From assembly GCA_014904845.1 (NCBI GenBank), contig MU119655.1, positions 1 to 32,378 on the forward strand: 32,378 nt of DNA, in the 5' to 3' direction. Under the pieces are notes generated by a model, which saw only the letters and a list, made by a program, of their open reading frames with translations, was not told the origin of the DNA and made no database searches. The position numbers were made by a program, and so were the translations under genes. Below, piece after piece: positions 11,737 through 22,192 of the stretch (positions are counted from its first letter, which is position 1; every line of letters begins with the position of its first letter). This stretch comes from Acephala macrosclerotiorum (Eukaryota > Ascomycota > Leotiomycetes > Helotiales > Mollisiaceae).

Positions 11737-13125
11737 TCAAGACTCTTCAGAAACGCGCTGCCAGAACCAAAGACAAGTCCTCGTATCCGCCCAGTCCTCC
11801 TCATTCTCTGTTGGCCCGAAAATCCGATCAAGCAGGTCCCCATCAATCGGAAAGAATGGGTCTGCTAGTGGTAAGGGAGCATCTCAAGATCGTTCATCCA
11901 AGTGTTTTCGTTTAATTTTGGAAACTTGGCTCTTCCCCAGCAGACCTTGCATCCAAGAGATTTAGCGACATCGATAGGATCGCCGCATTTGCAGGTATAG
12001 ACCTATCACCAAAGTACCGTTAGCTTATCCACCCGCTCAACGACTTCAAAAGATATGCTGTACCTCAACTTTGACGGGGCCAGCCGGTGTCTGTACCGTG
12101 TGGATATTGGTAGTATTGTTCTCTGAAAGCTTCTCGAAGGGGCCAGTGCAGTAGTTGCACAGATGAAACTCGCCGAGCTCATGACGATGGTTACTGCTGT
12201 AAATGTAATCTACGCAGCGGCAAGGATGTTCCAACTCGAAAGGTTCTTGACATTCCGGCTTACTACAAGCGCCAGCGACTCTCTTTGCTGCTAAGGACTG
12301 CTTACGCTCGAGACGGAGATTTCTCGGGTCTTCAAGAGCTTGGTAACAATCTATGGGGTCTAAGAGGCAGTTCTCGCATCGCTAGATTTAGCATCAGCTG
12401 TGTACCATATGTGGAGGAACTTCATCTCAAGAAGAAGGCATTGGCAGAGTAGACTGTCTGACACCTTTTCTAATGCTATTCGTCAAGTTGATGATAGATA
12501 GAACTGGACAACAAGAGCAAGTGAAGTACAAGAGGGGGCATGGGGGATTTACTGTGCACATCTGTGCCTGGCACTGGATACAACGTCGCAATCCATCGTA
12601 CTGGTGCAGCTGTCTGGTCCTGGGACAGGGGCGCAATGAAAGTTGTTCACATTCATGCATGCTTTCGATAGGATATCAAATTTGAATCCTAGAAAGTAAT
12701 TGTATAAAGTAGGCGTAAGGTACTCGAGGGAGGATTCTATCAAGGAGTAGCTCTCTTAGCTCAGCTTGAGAGTAAGATTGTGCTTGAGATTGCTCAGAAT
12801 CGATTATTGAGGCGTCATTGGCTACGGTATTACCAGGAATGGTTGCATCCGTTTCTGAGGCTGTGGTGGCTGAAGCATTCGAGGCAGTATCATTGACGTC
12901 CAGGTTAGCGATATTCGCAAGCAGTTCTGCGTAATTCACGGGCTCGCTGACATCGCTCTCACTTTGCGCAGCGCGATTCGTAAGAGCACTTTGCCCAGGC
13001 TCCAGGAGTATAAGGTCGTTCATTACTTGCAGAAGGATTGGTATTGCCTGATTAATTAAGCCTTGAGGGAGCGGCATAGTGGTGCGGTTCTGGGACTCGT
13101 AATAGGCTGCTCGTGGAGGACTCAT
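11737..13125 (-). pseudogene. Cys-rich tandem family, member A (one stop, shifted frames)
   Basis: First copy, next to the A/T block. The ATG at 13125 opens exon 1 (to 12553, 191 codons, donor GTAAAT). It starts MSPPRAAYYESQNRTT, has a Ser/Thr/Asn/Ala-rich middle and ends RRCIQCQAQMCT; TGA at 12678-12676 interrupts it. Exon 2 (12381-12064) is 318 nt, exactly as long as exon 2 of member C, and carries RCENC, QSLAAKRV, CRC and CNYC. The next intron (branch GCTAACG, acceptor GATAG) is followed by YTCKCGDPID...CKVC, but in a frame one base off, with a stop at 11867-11865. The remaining tail (EEDWADTRTC, ending at 11739-11737) is back in the original frame. This suggests two opposite indels. A missed splice choice is the alternative. 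Confidence 0.6.
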
Positions 13126-13448
13126 GGGATAGAGTTTTAAAATTTCCTTTTTACTCACGGGTTTTTTATAAAGCGAAAATATATTAGTCTTTTATCTACG
13201 GGTCTTTTATGGGTTTTATAAAGCTTTTATAAAAAATGTATAAATTGCATAAATTATACAAAAATAAAAATATATTTATTAAAATTTAATTTAAAAAAAA
13301 TTAATAAAAAAATTAATAAAATAATAAATATTATAAAATAAATATAATTTATTATAATAATAGAAAATTAAACTAATATTATCGTTTCGAATTAAAATTA
13401 ATTAAATTACGTAATTAAAATAAAAAAATATTTTATTATAATAAACGT

Positions 13449-13452
<4 letters not shown>

Positions 13453-13489
<37 letters not shown>
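13453..13489. repeat. (TAA)n microsatellite
   Basis: About a dozen perfect TAA/AAT units lie in a row inside the A/T block. It is a plain simple-sequence repeat. Confidence 0.8.
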
Positions 13490-13490
<1 letters not shown>

Positions 13491-15714
13491 CGAGATAAAT
13501 TTTTTTATAAAAACTTTAAAAAAAACTTAAATTAAAAAATAATAATTGAAAAATAATATTAAAATAAATAATTAAAAATAAATAATTAATTATTAAAAGT
13601 ATTAATATTTTACTTATAAAAAACGCTATAAATAATATTAATATTTAAAAAAGAATTTTTAATAATAATACGAATATTTTAAAAAAAAATTATAAAATAT
13701 TTTTAAAATATTTTTTCGTATTTTAATATTATATATATTCGTTTAAAAACAATTAATAAAATAAAAAAAAAATTATTTATTAAAATTTTAAAAATTAATA
13801 CGATTTTTAAATTAAAATTAAAAAAAAAAATTTATAAATAATATATTAAACATTTAAAATTTAATAATAATATAAAATTAATTAATATAAAATAATATAT
13901 AAATAAAAAATAATATTTAAAAAAAATATAAAATTATAAAAAAATAAATTTATAAAATAATTATTATTAATGAAACGAATTATATTTATTAAATTTTATT
14001 ATTTTTAAATATTTAATTATAAATTTAAAAATTAATTTTTTATAAAAAATTTAATAATAAATCAAAAAACGAATAATATATAATATTAATATATATAAAA
14101 ATAATAATAATAAATAATATAAAATAATTAAATAAAACGAATTATAAATTAAATTATAAAATAAATAAAAAAATATAAATAATTTTTTAAATTAATAATA
14201 ATAAATTAAAAAAGAATTATAAAATTCGAATAAAATTAAAAATTATAATTATTTTTTATTTTAAATTATTAATATTTTTTCAATTTATATTTATTTTATT
14301 TTTATAATTATTAATAAATTTTTAATATTTATAATTAAAAATTGATTATAAATAATATAATTATAAATAAAATTTAATTTAATATAATTCGAAATAATAT
14401 TAATAAAACGATATATATAATTATTAATTATTTAAATTTCGAAAATACTTATAATAATATTTAAAATAAATATATAAAAATATTAAAATTTCTTTTTAAT
14501 TATAATATAAATTTTTTAATAAAATAAAAAAAATTAATAAAAAAATTAATAATATTATAATTAAACATTAAATAATAATATATAAAAAAAAAATATTTAA
14601 AAATATATATATATATTAAAAAATAAAATAAATAATAATAATAATTTTTAAATAATAAATTTATTAAATTATAATAAAAATAATAAAATATTAATATTAA
14701 TTATTAAATTTAAATTTTTATTTATTTCAATATTAAGAAAAAAATTTTATATTAATTTAATTTTAATAATTTTAATAAAAAAATCGAAATTTAAATTTTT
14801 TAAATTTTTTTTAAAATATAACGAATAAAAATAATATAAATAAAATTAATTAATATTAATATTATAAAATATTTTATATTAAAAATTAAAAATTATTTAA
14901 TTTTTTTTTATTAAAATATATATATATATATATTTTAATATTTAAATTAATATTTATATTAAATATATTAAATAAAATTTTAATTAATATTTATATAAAA
15001 AATATAAAATAATTAAAATTTATTAATAAATATTATAATAAAATAAAAATAAAATAAAAATAAAAATAATATTAAAATATATTTAATTATAAAAAATAAT
15101 AATAATATATAAAAAAAATTATAATTATAAATTATTATTTTATTATTAAAAATAAAAATAAAATTTTAAAATTTTAATTTATTTTTAAATTTATTTTTTT
15201 ATTTAATTTTAAAAATTAAAATATTTATAATACGTAATAATTAAATTATATATATTATAAAATTATATAAAACGAATAACGATTTTTATTTGTTTTTAAA
15301 TTTTAATATATTAAATATTTTTTAATTATATATTTAATTTAATATAAAAAAATATTATTAAAAAAAATAATATTTAAAAATTATAAAAATAAAAATTATA
15401 ATTATTAAATTAATATTAAAAAAACGTTAAAATAATATTTATAAAATTATAATATTATAATTCTTATAATTTTAAAAATAAAATTTTAAATTATTATTTT
15501 ATTTTAATAATTATATTAATTTTAAATATTTATAAAACGTTTAAATTAAAAATTTTTAATTTGAAATTTAAAATAAAAATAAATTATTAAAATTAAAAAC
15601 TTTATAATTTTTTATAAAAACGTTTTTATTCAATTTATAAAATAAAATATATATCGAATATTAAATTTTATTATTTTTTATTATTAATTCGTTTAATAAA
15701 TCGTCGAATAAATT

Positions 15715-15715
<1 letters not shown>

Positions 15716-15757
<42 letters not shown>
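15716..15757. repeat. (TTTA)n microsatellite
   Basis: About ten units of TTTA in tandem inside the A/T block. A similar but shorter AAAT run lies near 20909-20937 in the second block. Confidence 0.8.
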
Positions 15758-16375
15758 TATAATTACATATTATTATTATTTAAATATTTTAAAATAAATT
15801 TTATAAAATAAATCGATTAAACGATTTAAATCAATTAATTATAATAAATTAATAAAATAATAAAATTTTATAATTATTAATCGAATTTTTAAATAAAAAC
15901 GTTATTAAAATACGTTTAATTAATTTTATAAAAATATAAAAAAATATTATATTTTTATAAATAAAATAATTTAATAATATTATATTAATATTAATTTAAT
16001 TTTTTTTAATATTATTATAATATTATTAATTTTTACGAATATTAATAATAACGTTATAATAATATTAATAATAGTTTATTATTGTCGTTAATATTAAATT
16101 TAATTCGATAATTTTTTAATAAAAATTTTTTTTATTAATATAATAAAAATAAAATAAAAATTATATAAATATTAATTTAATAATCGAATTAAAATAACAT
16201 ATATTATTTTTATATATAATTGAACTAATTACAATAATTAATGCTCCGTTCTTTGGATTTATACTTTTTAAATCCTGCAACATGAATTCTAGTTAATTAC
16301 TGGATATTATTTACCCACGTGCAGCGCCACACTCGTCAGGCTGCCTCCTCGTCACGTGGATTAAGAGCTAAAGCT

Positions 16376-16435
16376 GCTCCGCTCACCCAGCTCACCCCCG
16401 CTCGCGCGACTGGCGGGTGCTGGGGTGAGCGGAGC
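16376..16435. repeat. GC-rich inverted repeat just upstream of the DUF5672 gene
   Basis: The left arm GCTCCGCTCACCCAGC (16376-16391) pairs with the right arm GCTGGGGTGAGCGGAGC (16419-16435), leaving one base unpaired. The loop is 27 bases. It lies 73 bp before the ATG at 16508, within the first GC-rich DNA after the A/T block. It could fold in the leader RNA or be the remnant of a small element; nothing shows which. Confidence 0.6.
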
Positions 16436-16507
16436 GCAGAGGGAGCACATTTTTGCTCTCTTGGCACACGTCGTCCTCATGTTTTCATCGCAACTCCAGG
16501 TCCAACG

Positions 16508-17533
16508 ATGGACAACATCTTGACACTTGCAAAATCACGACAAGTATGGCGCATCGCTACCATTTTCGTCCTATTCGCCATCGTAGGCAGTTTCTTATTT
16601 ATCTTGGACCCTAGAGAGGCTCTCGTCAATGTCTGTAATTCTTCCGCGCATTTATCCAGATTGTCCCATGCTGACGCGGCCATTGAATAGGGATCGAAGT
16701 CCCTCCTCGACACCGACATCGAAACCTCCCATGATGCGACGAAAGATACGACGGTAGACGCGTCTGGGAATACATATGGAGTAATAAAAGACAAAGTGGC
16801 AGTGATCAGCGATACGCAGTATACAAGCCGATTGATACCTCTCATTCTCCACTTCCACTCCATCCTCGGTCCCACCTGGCCCGTCCTCTTCTACACCTCT
16901 CAACACACCCTATCTCAACACTTCTCGCCCTCTAGCTCCGCCATATGGAATCGCGCGGTGGACGACAAACGGATACAAATCCGCACCGTACCGCCAGAAC
17001 ATAATTTAACAAGTCGACAAGGAGTTAATCTCTACTTGTCTAGACCGTGGTTATGGGAAGAACTGGCACCGGCGAAGAGTGTGTTGGTTTTCCAGGCTGA
17101 TAGCATCATCTGCGGAAACTCGAAATACACGGTGGATGATTTCATAGAAGAAGGGTGGGCTTGGATTGCTGCTACGTTGCATCCTACTGTGCATTTTTAC
17201 AATGGAGGATTGAGCTTGAGGAATCGAACCATGATTTTGGAGATTCTGAATGAGGGGAATAATTGGCAAAAGGAGACGGAGAGTGGGGAGTGGACGATGG
17301 GAGGGGAGGATGTTTGGTTTTCGAAGAAGATGGATGAGAGGGGTGCTAAGTTACCAAGTCAGAAGGAGGCGTTGAGGTTTGCGGTCCAGCATGAGTGGCA
17401 TATTACGGAAGAGAAGGAGCCGTTGGGGTATCATAAGGTGCATAAGAATGCGCCGGGGAGGTTGAGGGAGATTGAGAGGTGGTGTCCTGAGATTGCGTTG
17501 GCAGCCCCGGGGACGCTGGAGCCGAGTACATAA
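16508..17533 (+). CDS. DUF5672 glycosyltransferase-like type II membrane protein
   Basis: DUF5672 proteins resemble Golgi glycosyltransferases; the substrate is unknown. The ATG at 16508 gives a short cytosolic tail, one membrane segment (about residues 16-33, IATIFVLFAIVGSFLFIL), a stem and the domain. Signature segments are SVLVFQADSIICGNSKYTVD (the FQADS is near residue 175), YNGGLSLRNR (about 211-220), GGEDVWFS (about 245) and PLGYHKVHK (about 285). The frame carries a TAG at 16688-16690. It can be removed as a 60-nt phase-0 intron (16631-16690) with a good branch site GCTGACG and acceptor AATAG but a poor donor GTCTGT; that gives 321 aa. Otherwise it is a nonsense mutation (CAG to TAG). 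I slightly favour the intron. The gene sits right beside an A/T block. Confidence 0.8.
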
Positions 17534-18091
17534 GGTGGTATGTCGGGCCGTTGAAACAGGGAAAGCGAGGTTGGAATGTTTGGGTTAACATTTGGAGGAT
17601 ATACCATGACATGAGACATGAGAGTACATACTGGTGTGGGTGCTTGATTTCGACTTCCTCGAAATGATTGCTGAAAGCTATGGGTAGAAGAATGTCTCAC
17701 TCCAAGTGGAAGATCCGCCCTTGCATCGAATGTCTTCTCTTCAACTCAGACGATATCTTCCTTATGTCCTGTCAAGATTCTCATTGCTGTCAGCTCTTAG
17801 CTTTTTGTTCCGTCTTTTTTGGTACTTTGACTGGGCGTTCTCGCTCCTGGTCTTGAACATGTTGAGAGTCCAGCTTCGTCTCAGACTGAGTAGCATAACA
17901 AAGCTTGAGCTAGCTTCTCCCTCCGTCCTCCGTTGTCCTCTTTGAATAGCGTTCATGCTTCGTGCCGAGTTCAAAAGTCCTTGAGACCAGTGTGTCTAAA
18001 GACATAGAGAAACCGTGTGGGTGATGGGTGTAAGCGTAAAGAAGACGTAGAGGAGTCGCGAGAGTGATGAGTGTAGGCGTAAGGCACAGGA
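17534..18091. other. Intergenic stretch between convergent genes
   Basis: The DUF5672 gene and the small minus-strand gene at 18092-18505 end towards each other here. Only short overlapping ORFs of no recognisable character are present, so this is probably 3' UTR on both sides. Confidence 0.4.
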
Positions 18092-18505
18092 TCACGGCTG
18101 GTGGTGCGGCAGATCCTCATCTTCTCCAGAGTCTGACATGAAGAGTCCGGTGTCGTCGCACAGAAATCCCGGTGGAATATCAAAGCGTTCATTTTTCACC
18201 CCGGCCGCAGAGGCAGCATACACGAAGCGACCATCACTCGTCTTGAGAAATCCAGGTAGGATGATATACTTCTTCTTTTCGGGAGCGCGAGGTCGTTGGG
18301 GGGTATAGACTGCACTCTTAGGGCGCTTTGAGGATAGTTCTGGATCGAAATATGCCTGGGAATGGCTACGCTTTGTAGGCAATCTAGCTGAGGGTCCTGG
18401 ATCCTCCTCCGGCTCCCCCTTGACCTCCTGCGATTGCACACTAGGGGTGTAGGGCTTATATACCCCAGGTGAAGCTTGAAAGTACATTTTTCTCGTCCTA
18501 GTCAT
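18092..18505 (-). CDS. Small unknown protein with a duplicated PGFL motif
   Basis: A single-exon frame with a true ATG at 18505, 137 aa, which I do not recognise. The first half is polar and charged, rich in Pro/Ser/Lys/Arg (for example SQEVKGEPEEDPGPSARLP and ELSSKRPKSAVY), and looks disordered. The second half contains two related segments: IILPGFLKTSDGRFVYA (about residues 79-95) and FDIPPGFLCDDTGLFMS (about 108-124), sharing PGFL..(S/D)(D/T)G.F. An acidic patch (DSGEDED) lies near the C-terminus. There is no signal peptide or membrane segment. Codon use looks normal. It could be a lineage-specific gene or a fragment of a larger one. Confidence 0.5.
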   Translation of the reverse strand: MTRTRKMYFQASPGVYKPYTPSVQSQEVKGEPEEDPGPSARLPTKRSHSQAYFDPELSSKRPKSAVYTPQRPRAPEKKKYIILPGFLKTSDGRFVYAASAAGVKNERFDIPPGFLCDDTGLFMSDSGEDEDLPHHQP

Positions 18506-19840
18506 CCACTAACACAGCCTCGTCATCTTGAGTCAACTTGCGAGCCTCGTCTCATACTCTCCATTTCTTTAGCATTGTTTGCTCTTTCTCTCATCTTGCC
18601 GAAGTTTTCCCGCGATATATACTCATACTTCTCCACTTTCTCCCAGCAACTTCTCGCGCGATCGAACCAACTCCACAGGGAGACATCGTCCCGTGGTTTT
18701 TGCGTTACGGGGCTTGCGCTCTCAGGCTTATGGCTCTGAAATTTATCTATGCTCTTTATAAAACATCTCCTGGATTCGAGCTTGTATTAGACGCTGTCAA
18801 GCACCTTCGTTATCAAGTGATCTGTCGTTGCGATGGACATTCTACCGTCGGATATCTACACCTTGTACATGCCCATGTCTTGCTTGCTGAGAGGTGCAAG
18901 TGCAGCTTGAGACGAGTTCAAACATTGTCGTTGTCAACTTCCCCTTCGCGGTCCTAGACATTTGACGAATGCATACAGGGCAGGTCTTGAGCTGTTTGCT
19001 CGTACGAATACATGGCCTACATCTTCCTCGCATCCAGCTTTACACGCTCAGATGTCGTTATCTATACTGGCTGCATCTCTTTCCTCTCTCTTCTCAGCCT
19101 CCGACTCTAATAAGTGTAGTCAAAGAAACCTCTAGTCAATGCAAAGAACTTTATATACTTAGTTTATACGTTCATATCGCTGCTTTAAAGATTAGAAAAC
19201 TGAGAGACGAGGCTTCTTGTGACTCAACTCGTCCAGGTTTGTTTGTTGTTTCATTTACCTCCCAGCCTCGTCAACCAACTCCTCGCGACTCTCTTTCTTA
19301 CTCAAGGCAAAGAAAATGCATGTGATTCTGCGAAGTTTCGCCGAAATGGGCTTATAATGCAGTTCGTCTCCAGGAGACAATTTTCATTATTTGGTAGAAA
19401 GTTCGTGGTCACAGTCGTAGGGCTGGATGGGAGCAACTACGACTTCTGGCGCAGTATGGCCCGTTGGGCTTTGCGTAGACAAAATCTGGGCAAGAAGTCC
19501 GGTCCAGGTTCTGGATATCAAGTCAGCTACTCATCCTTGAAAAACAGTTTAACAACTAGTGTCTTTCGCTGTCAGAATTATCTCTATTGCCACTTTTCGA
19601 GCCCCTATGAAAGCAACGCTCTAGACTTTTACTTCGGGCTTTTAAAAGGAGTAATTATAAAGCTTAAAAATATCCACTTTAAGCTTTTGCAAAGGTTTTA
19701 TAACGTTTATAAACTCTTTACAAGGGTTTTATACATCGGCAAATTTCAATTTAATAGTGACAGGTCTAACTTCCTTAGGCATAGCTGGATCGGCTGAAAG
19801 ATTACTATCGAATCTGCCAGGCTAGTCCAGATTGAGGTAA
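18506..19840. other. Unassigned stretch with weak ORFs
   Basis: Plus-strand ORFs at 18538-18957 and 19219-19797 lack an ATG start (TTG and GTG) and show no motif. The second grades into A/T-rich sequence after about 19630, which suggests an eroded repeat edge. No gene is called. Confidence 0.35.
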
Positions 19841-19850
19841 TAAATTTCAC

Positions 19851-19924
19851 GTCTGGAGCGTCTAGAGGGCCTAGAAGCGTCTGGAGCGTTTGGAGTCGTT
19901 TGAAGCGTTTAAAGCGTCTGGATT
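19851..19924. repeat. Degenerate tandem repeat, unit about 9-10 bp (AGCGTCTGG-like)
   Basis: A run of related units such as GGAGCGTCTAG, GAAGCGTCTGG, AGCGTTTGG and AAGCGTTTAAAG lies just before the second A/T block. The units have diverged by C-to-T-like changes. Confidence 0.6.
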
Positions 19925-20034
19925 GACTGGTTGAAATATGTAGGTCTAAAGTATCAACTTTTTAAGCGAAAAATACTAAAACTCTCGATTGTATACGTAT
20001 ACTCTTAGTATGTCCTTAGTCGCAAACTATTAAA

Positions 20035-20908
20035 TGCTCTATTTTACTTTATTCGATTATATGTATTAAATATTATACGTTAATTATTTTACTAAATTTA
20101 AATTTTTAAAAACAATACGATTTAAAGTATTTTTAAATTAATAAATAAAAATATTAAAATTAAAAATATTAAAATTTAAAATTTAAAATACGATCGTATT
20201 AACTCGATTAAATTTAAAATTGTATTAATATATTTTAATACGTATTCGATAAAATTAATTAAAATTTTTAAAATAAAATTTTTAAAATAAAATTTTATAT
20301 ATAAAATTTTAAATAATTTAATTTTAAATTTATTAAATATTTTAATTTTAATATATTTAAAATATTTAAAACGTTTAAAATTCGTTTAAAACTCGTTTAA
20401 AAAATTTAAAAAAAAATATTATTTAATTAATTTAATTAAACGATTTTAATTTAATTTCAATTTAATAAATTCGATAAATAATATTTCAAATTAAAATTAA
20501 ATCGAATAAAAAATAATACGTTAATTCGATTATTAATGAATTTTCGATTAAATTAAAATTTATTAATATAATTATATAAAAAAAAAAAATATTTCGTATA
20601 TTTTTATAAAAATTAAAATTATTCGAAAAAATTTCAAATATTTATAAAAGTTTTTATTTTTTAAAATTTAAAAATTAAAATTATTTAAAAATTTTTTAAA
20701 TATTTATAAAAAATTTTATTTTTTAAAATTTAAAAATTGAAATTATTTAAAAAAAAATTTCGAGTATTTATTAAAGTTTTTATTTTTTGAAATATTTTAA
20801 ATCGTTTAAAAAAAATTATTAAATATATTTTAAATATATTTTAAAAAAAAAAAAATTAAAAATTTAATTAAATTTTTTTTTTATATATAAATACAATAAA
20901 TATAAACG

Positions 20909-20941
<33 letters not shown>

Positions 20942-21310
20942 AAAAAAAATTTATTATAATTTATTCGAATTTTAATATTTTTAACGTTTATTTTTTAATA
21001 AATTTAATTATAAAACGAATAAATTAATAAAAAAATATTATTAAAAATTTATATTTTTTTTATTTTTTTATATAAAACTTTAAAATATATTTTTTATAAA
21101 AAACGAAAAATTTTTATTTTTATTTTTATTTTATTAAAATATTTTTACGTATTTTTTTTTTATTAAAATATATTTTTTATTATTTAAAATATTAAATATT
21201 AAATTTAATTATAAAAATATTTATTTTTAAAATTAAAAAATACGTAGTTTATTATATAATTTTAAATATAAATTTTTTTTATATAAATAATTTTTTTCGT
21301 TTAATACTTT
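20035..21310. repeat. Second A/T block
   Basis: About 1.3 kb of nearly pure A/T with isolated CG dinucleotides, a short AAAT microsatellite and no usable ORF. It has the same RIP-like composition as the first block and most likely derives from a dead transposon. Confidence 0.75.
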
Positions 21311-21591
21311 TAAATATGCCTTCGCTTCGTTCCTCGATCAAGTGGTGTCTAGCGCGACTCGTATCTCGCGAGTGCACTCCCACCTTCTCTTGTTTTTACG
21401 CTTGTCACGTTTGTTCTATACTCGACCGGGAATGGCTATTATTTTAGATCTATTTTAGATCTATTCAACGATCCAAGTTTAAAGTCAAAAGCTCTTAATT
21501 TGAGCGTTTTATAAGCATTTGAAGTTGGAATGATTTTCGTTAATACGAAGAGAGTGATTCGCTTGGAAAAACGTTCTTCTTTCCAGAGCCG

Positions 21592-21670
21592 GATAAGCTG
21601 ATAAGCTAATGAGCTGGTAAACTGATAAACTGATAAACTGATAAACTAATAAACTGATAAATCGATAAGA
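21592..21670. repeat. 10-bp tandem repeat (GATAAACT/GATAAGCT type)
   Basis: About eight imperfect units of roughly ten bases (gataagct, then aaactgataa and variants) lie in tandem. The array is inside a moderately A/T-rich, repeat-dominated stretch without genes. Confidence 0.7.
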
Positions 21671-21693
21671 GCCTCACATTAGAGTCTCACACC

Positions 21694-21808
21694 AGGGGGA
21701 CACTCCCTAGGACCTCCGTCTTTTATATTAAGTTCCTACGATTGATTCAATTGATTATAAGTAGTAATTAAAACTATATTTACTAGGGGGAGACCCTCTA
21801 AGACCTCC
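21694..21808. repeat. Pair of diverged direct repeats
   Basis: AGGGGGACACTCCCTAGGACCTCC-like sequence at 21694-21716 recurs as AGGGGGAGACCCTCTAAGACCTCC-like sequence at 21784-21808, about 90 bp apart. They are probably fragments of the same repeat family. Confidence 0.45.
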
Positions 21809-21906
21809 CTTTGTGATCTACAGCTTTTTAAGTCTATATTGCGATGCTATAGATCGCATTTCTCTGGCGTAGATTCTGCCGGGCGGTGAAAGCCCTTCTC
21901 AACTAA

Positions 21907-22189
21907 CGAGCCTGGGATCAAAAGTCTGTGCTTTTCAGGGCTTTTCAGGGCTTTTCGCTAACAAATAAACGCTGAAACTGAATATCGACTTTTGAATCAA
22001 AATATAAATATACTTAATTAATTTGTAAAAAGATACTTTAGCTTTTGTCGAATAATAAACTATAGTCTTAAAAGATTTTAATTTGTAGTTGTTTTATACT
22101 TTTTAAGTAACGGCATAGACTTTGAAGTTCTTCGCGAAAAAGTAGCCTGAAAACAGCCTGAAAAGCACAGACTTATGATCCCAGGCTCG
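21907..22189. mobile_element. MITE, 283 bp, 34-bp TIRs, TAA target duplication
   Basis: The ends are inverted copies: the left end starts CGAGCCTGGGATCAAAAGTC and the right end, read inward on the minus strand, starts CGAGCCTGGGATCATAAGTC. Over the first 34 bases they differ at about two positions, and similarity continues into GCTTTTCAGG repeats. TAA flanks both ends (21904-21906 and 22190-22192), a TWA-type duplication typical of PIF/Harbinger-class elements. The inside has no transposase frame, so it is non-autonomous. It keeps its GC content in the ends and looks young relative to the neighbouring A/T blocks. Confidence 0.8.
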
Positions 22190-22192
22190 TAA

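Larger units (their letters stand above)
13150..16230. repeat. A/T block, heavily RIP-mutated repeat DNA
   Basis: About 3 kb composed almost only of A and T, with no ORF of note on either strand. The few remaining C and G bases sit nearly all in CG dinucleotides (acgt, tcga, cgtt), while CA, CT and CC are almost gone. This is what strong RIP of a former transposon would leave. It begins just upstream of member A and ends abruptly near 16230. No transposon protein can be recognised. Confidence 0.8.

Noticed and set aside
12677..12738. A 62-nt GT-AG intron in member A that would remove the TGA at 12678-12676
   Set aside because: The donor GTACCT is in phase 0 and both possible acceptors lead to an immediate stop in the needed frame.
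7121..13125. RING or C2H2 zinc-finger assignment for the Cys-rich family
   Set aside because: The order and spacing of Cys and His do not match those patterns; most ligands would be Cys pairs with irregular gaps.
18538..19797. Plus-strand ORFs of 139 and 192 codons
   Set aside because: They start at TTG and GTG, carry no domain, and the second runs into A/T-decayed sequence.
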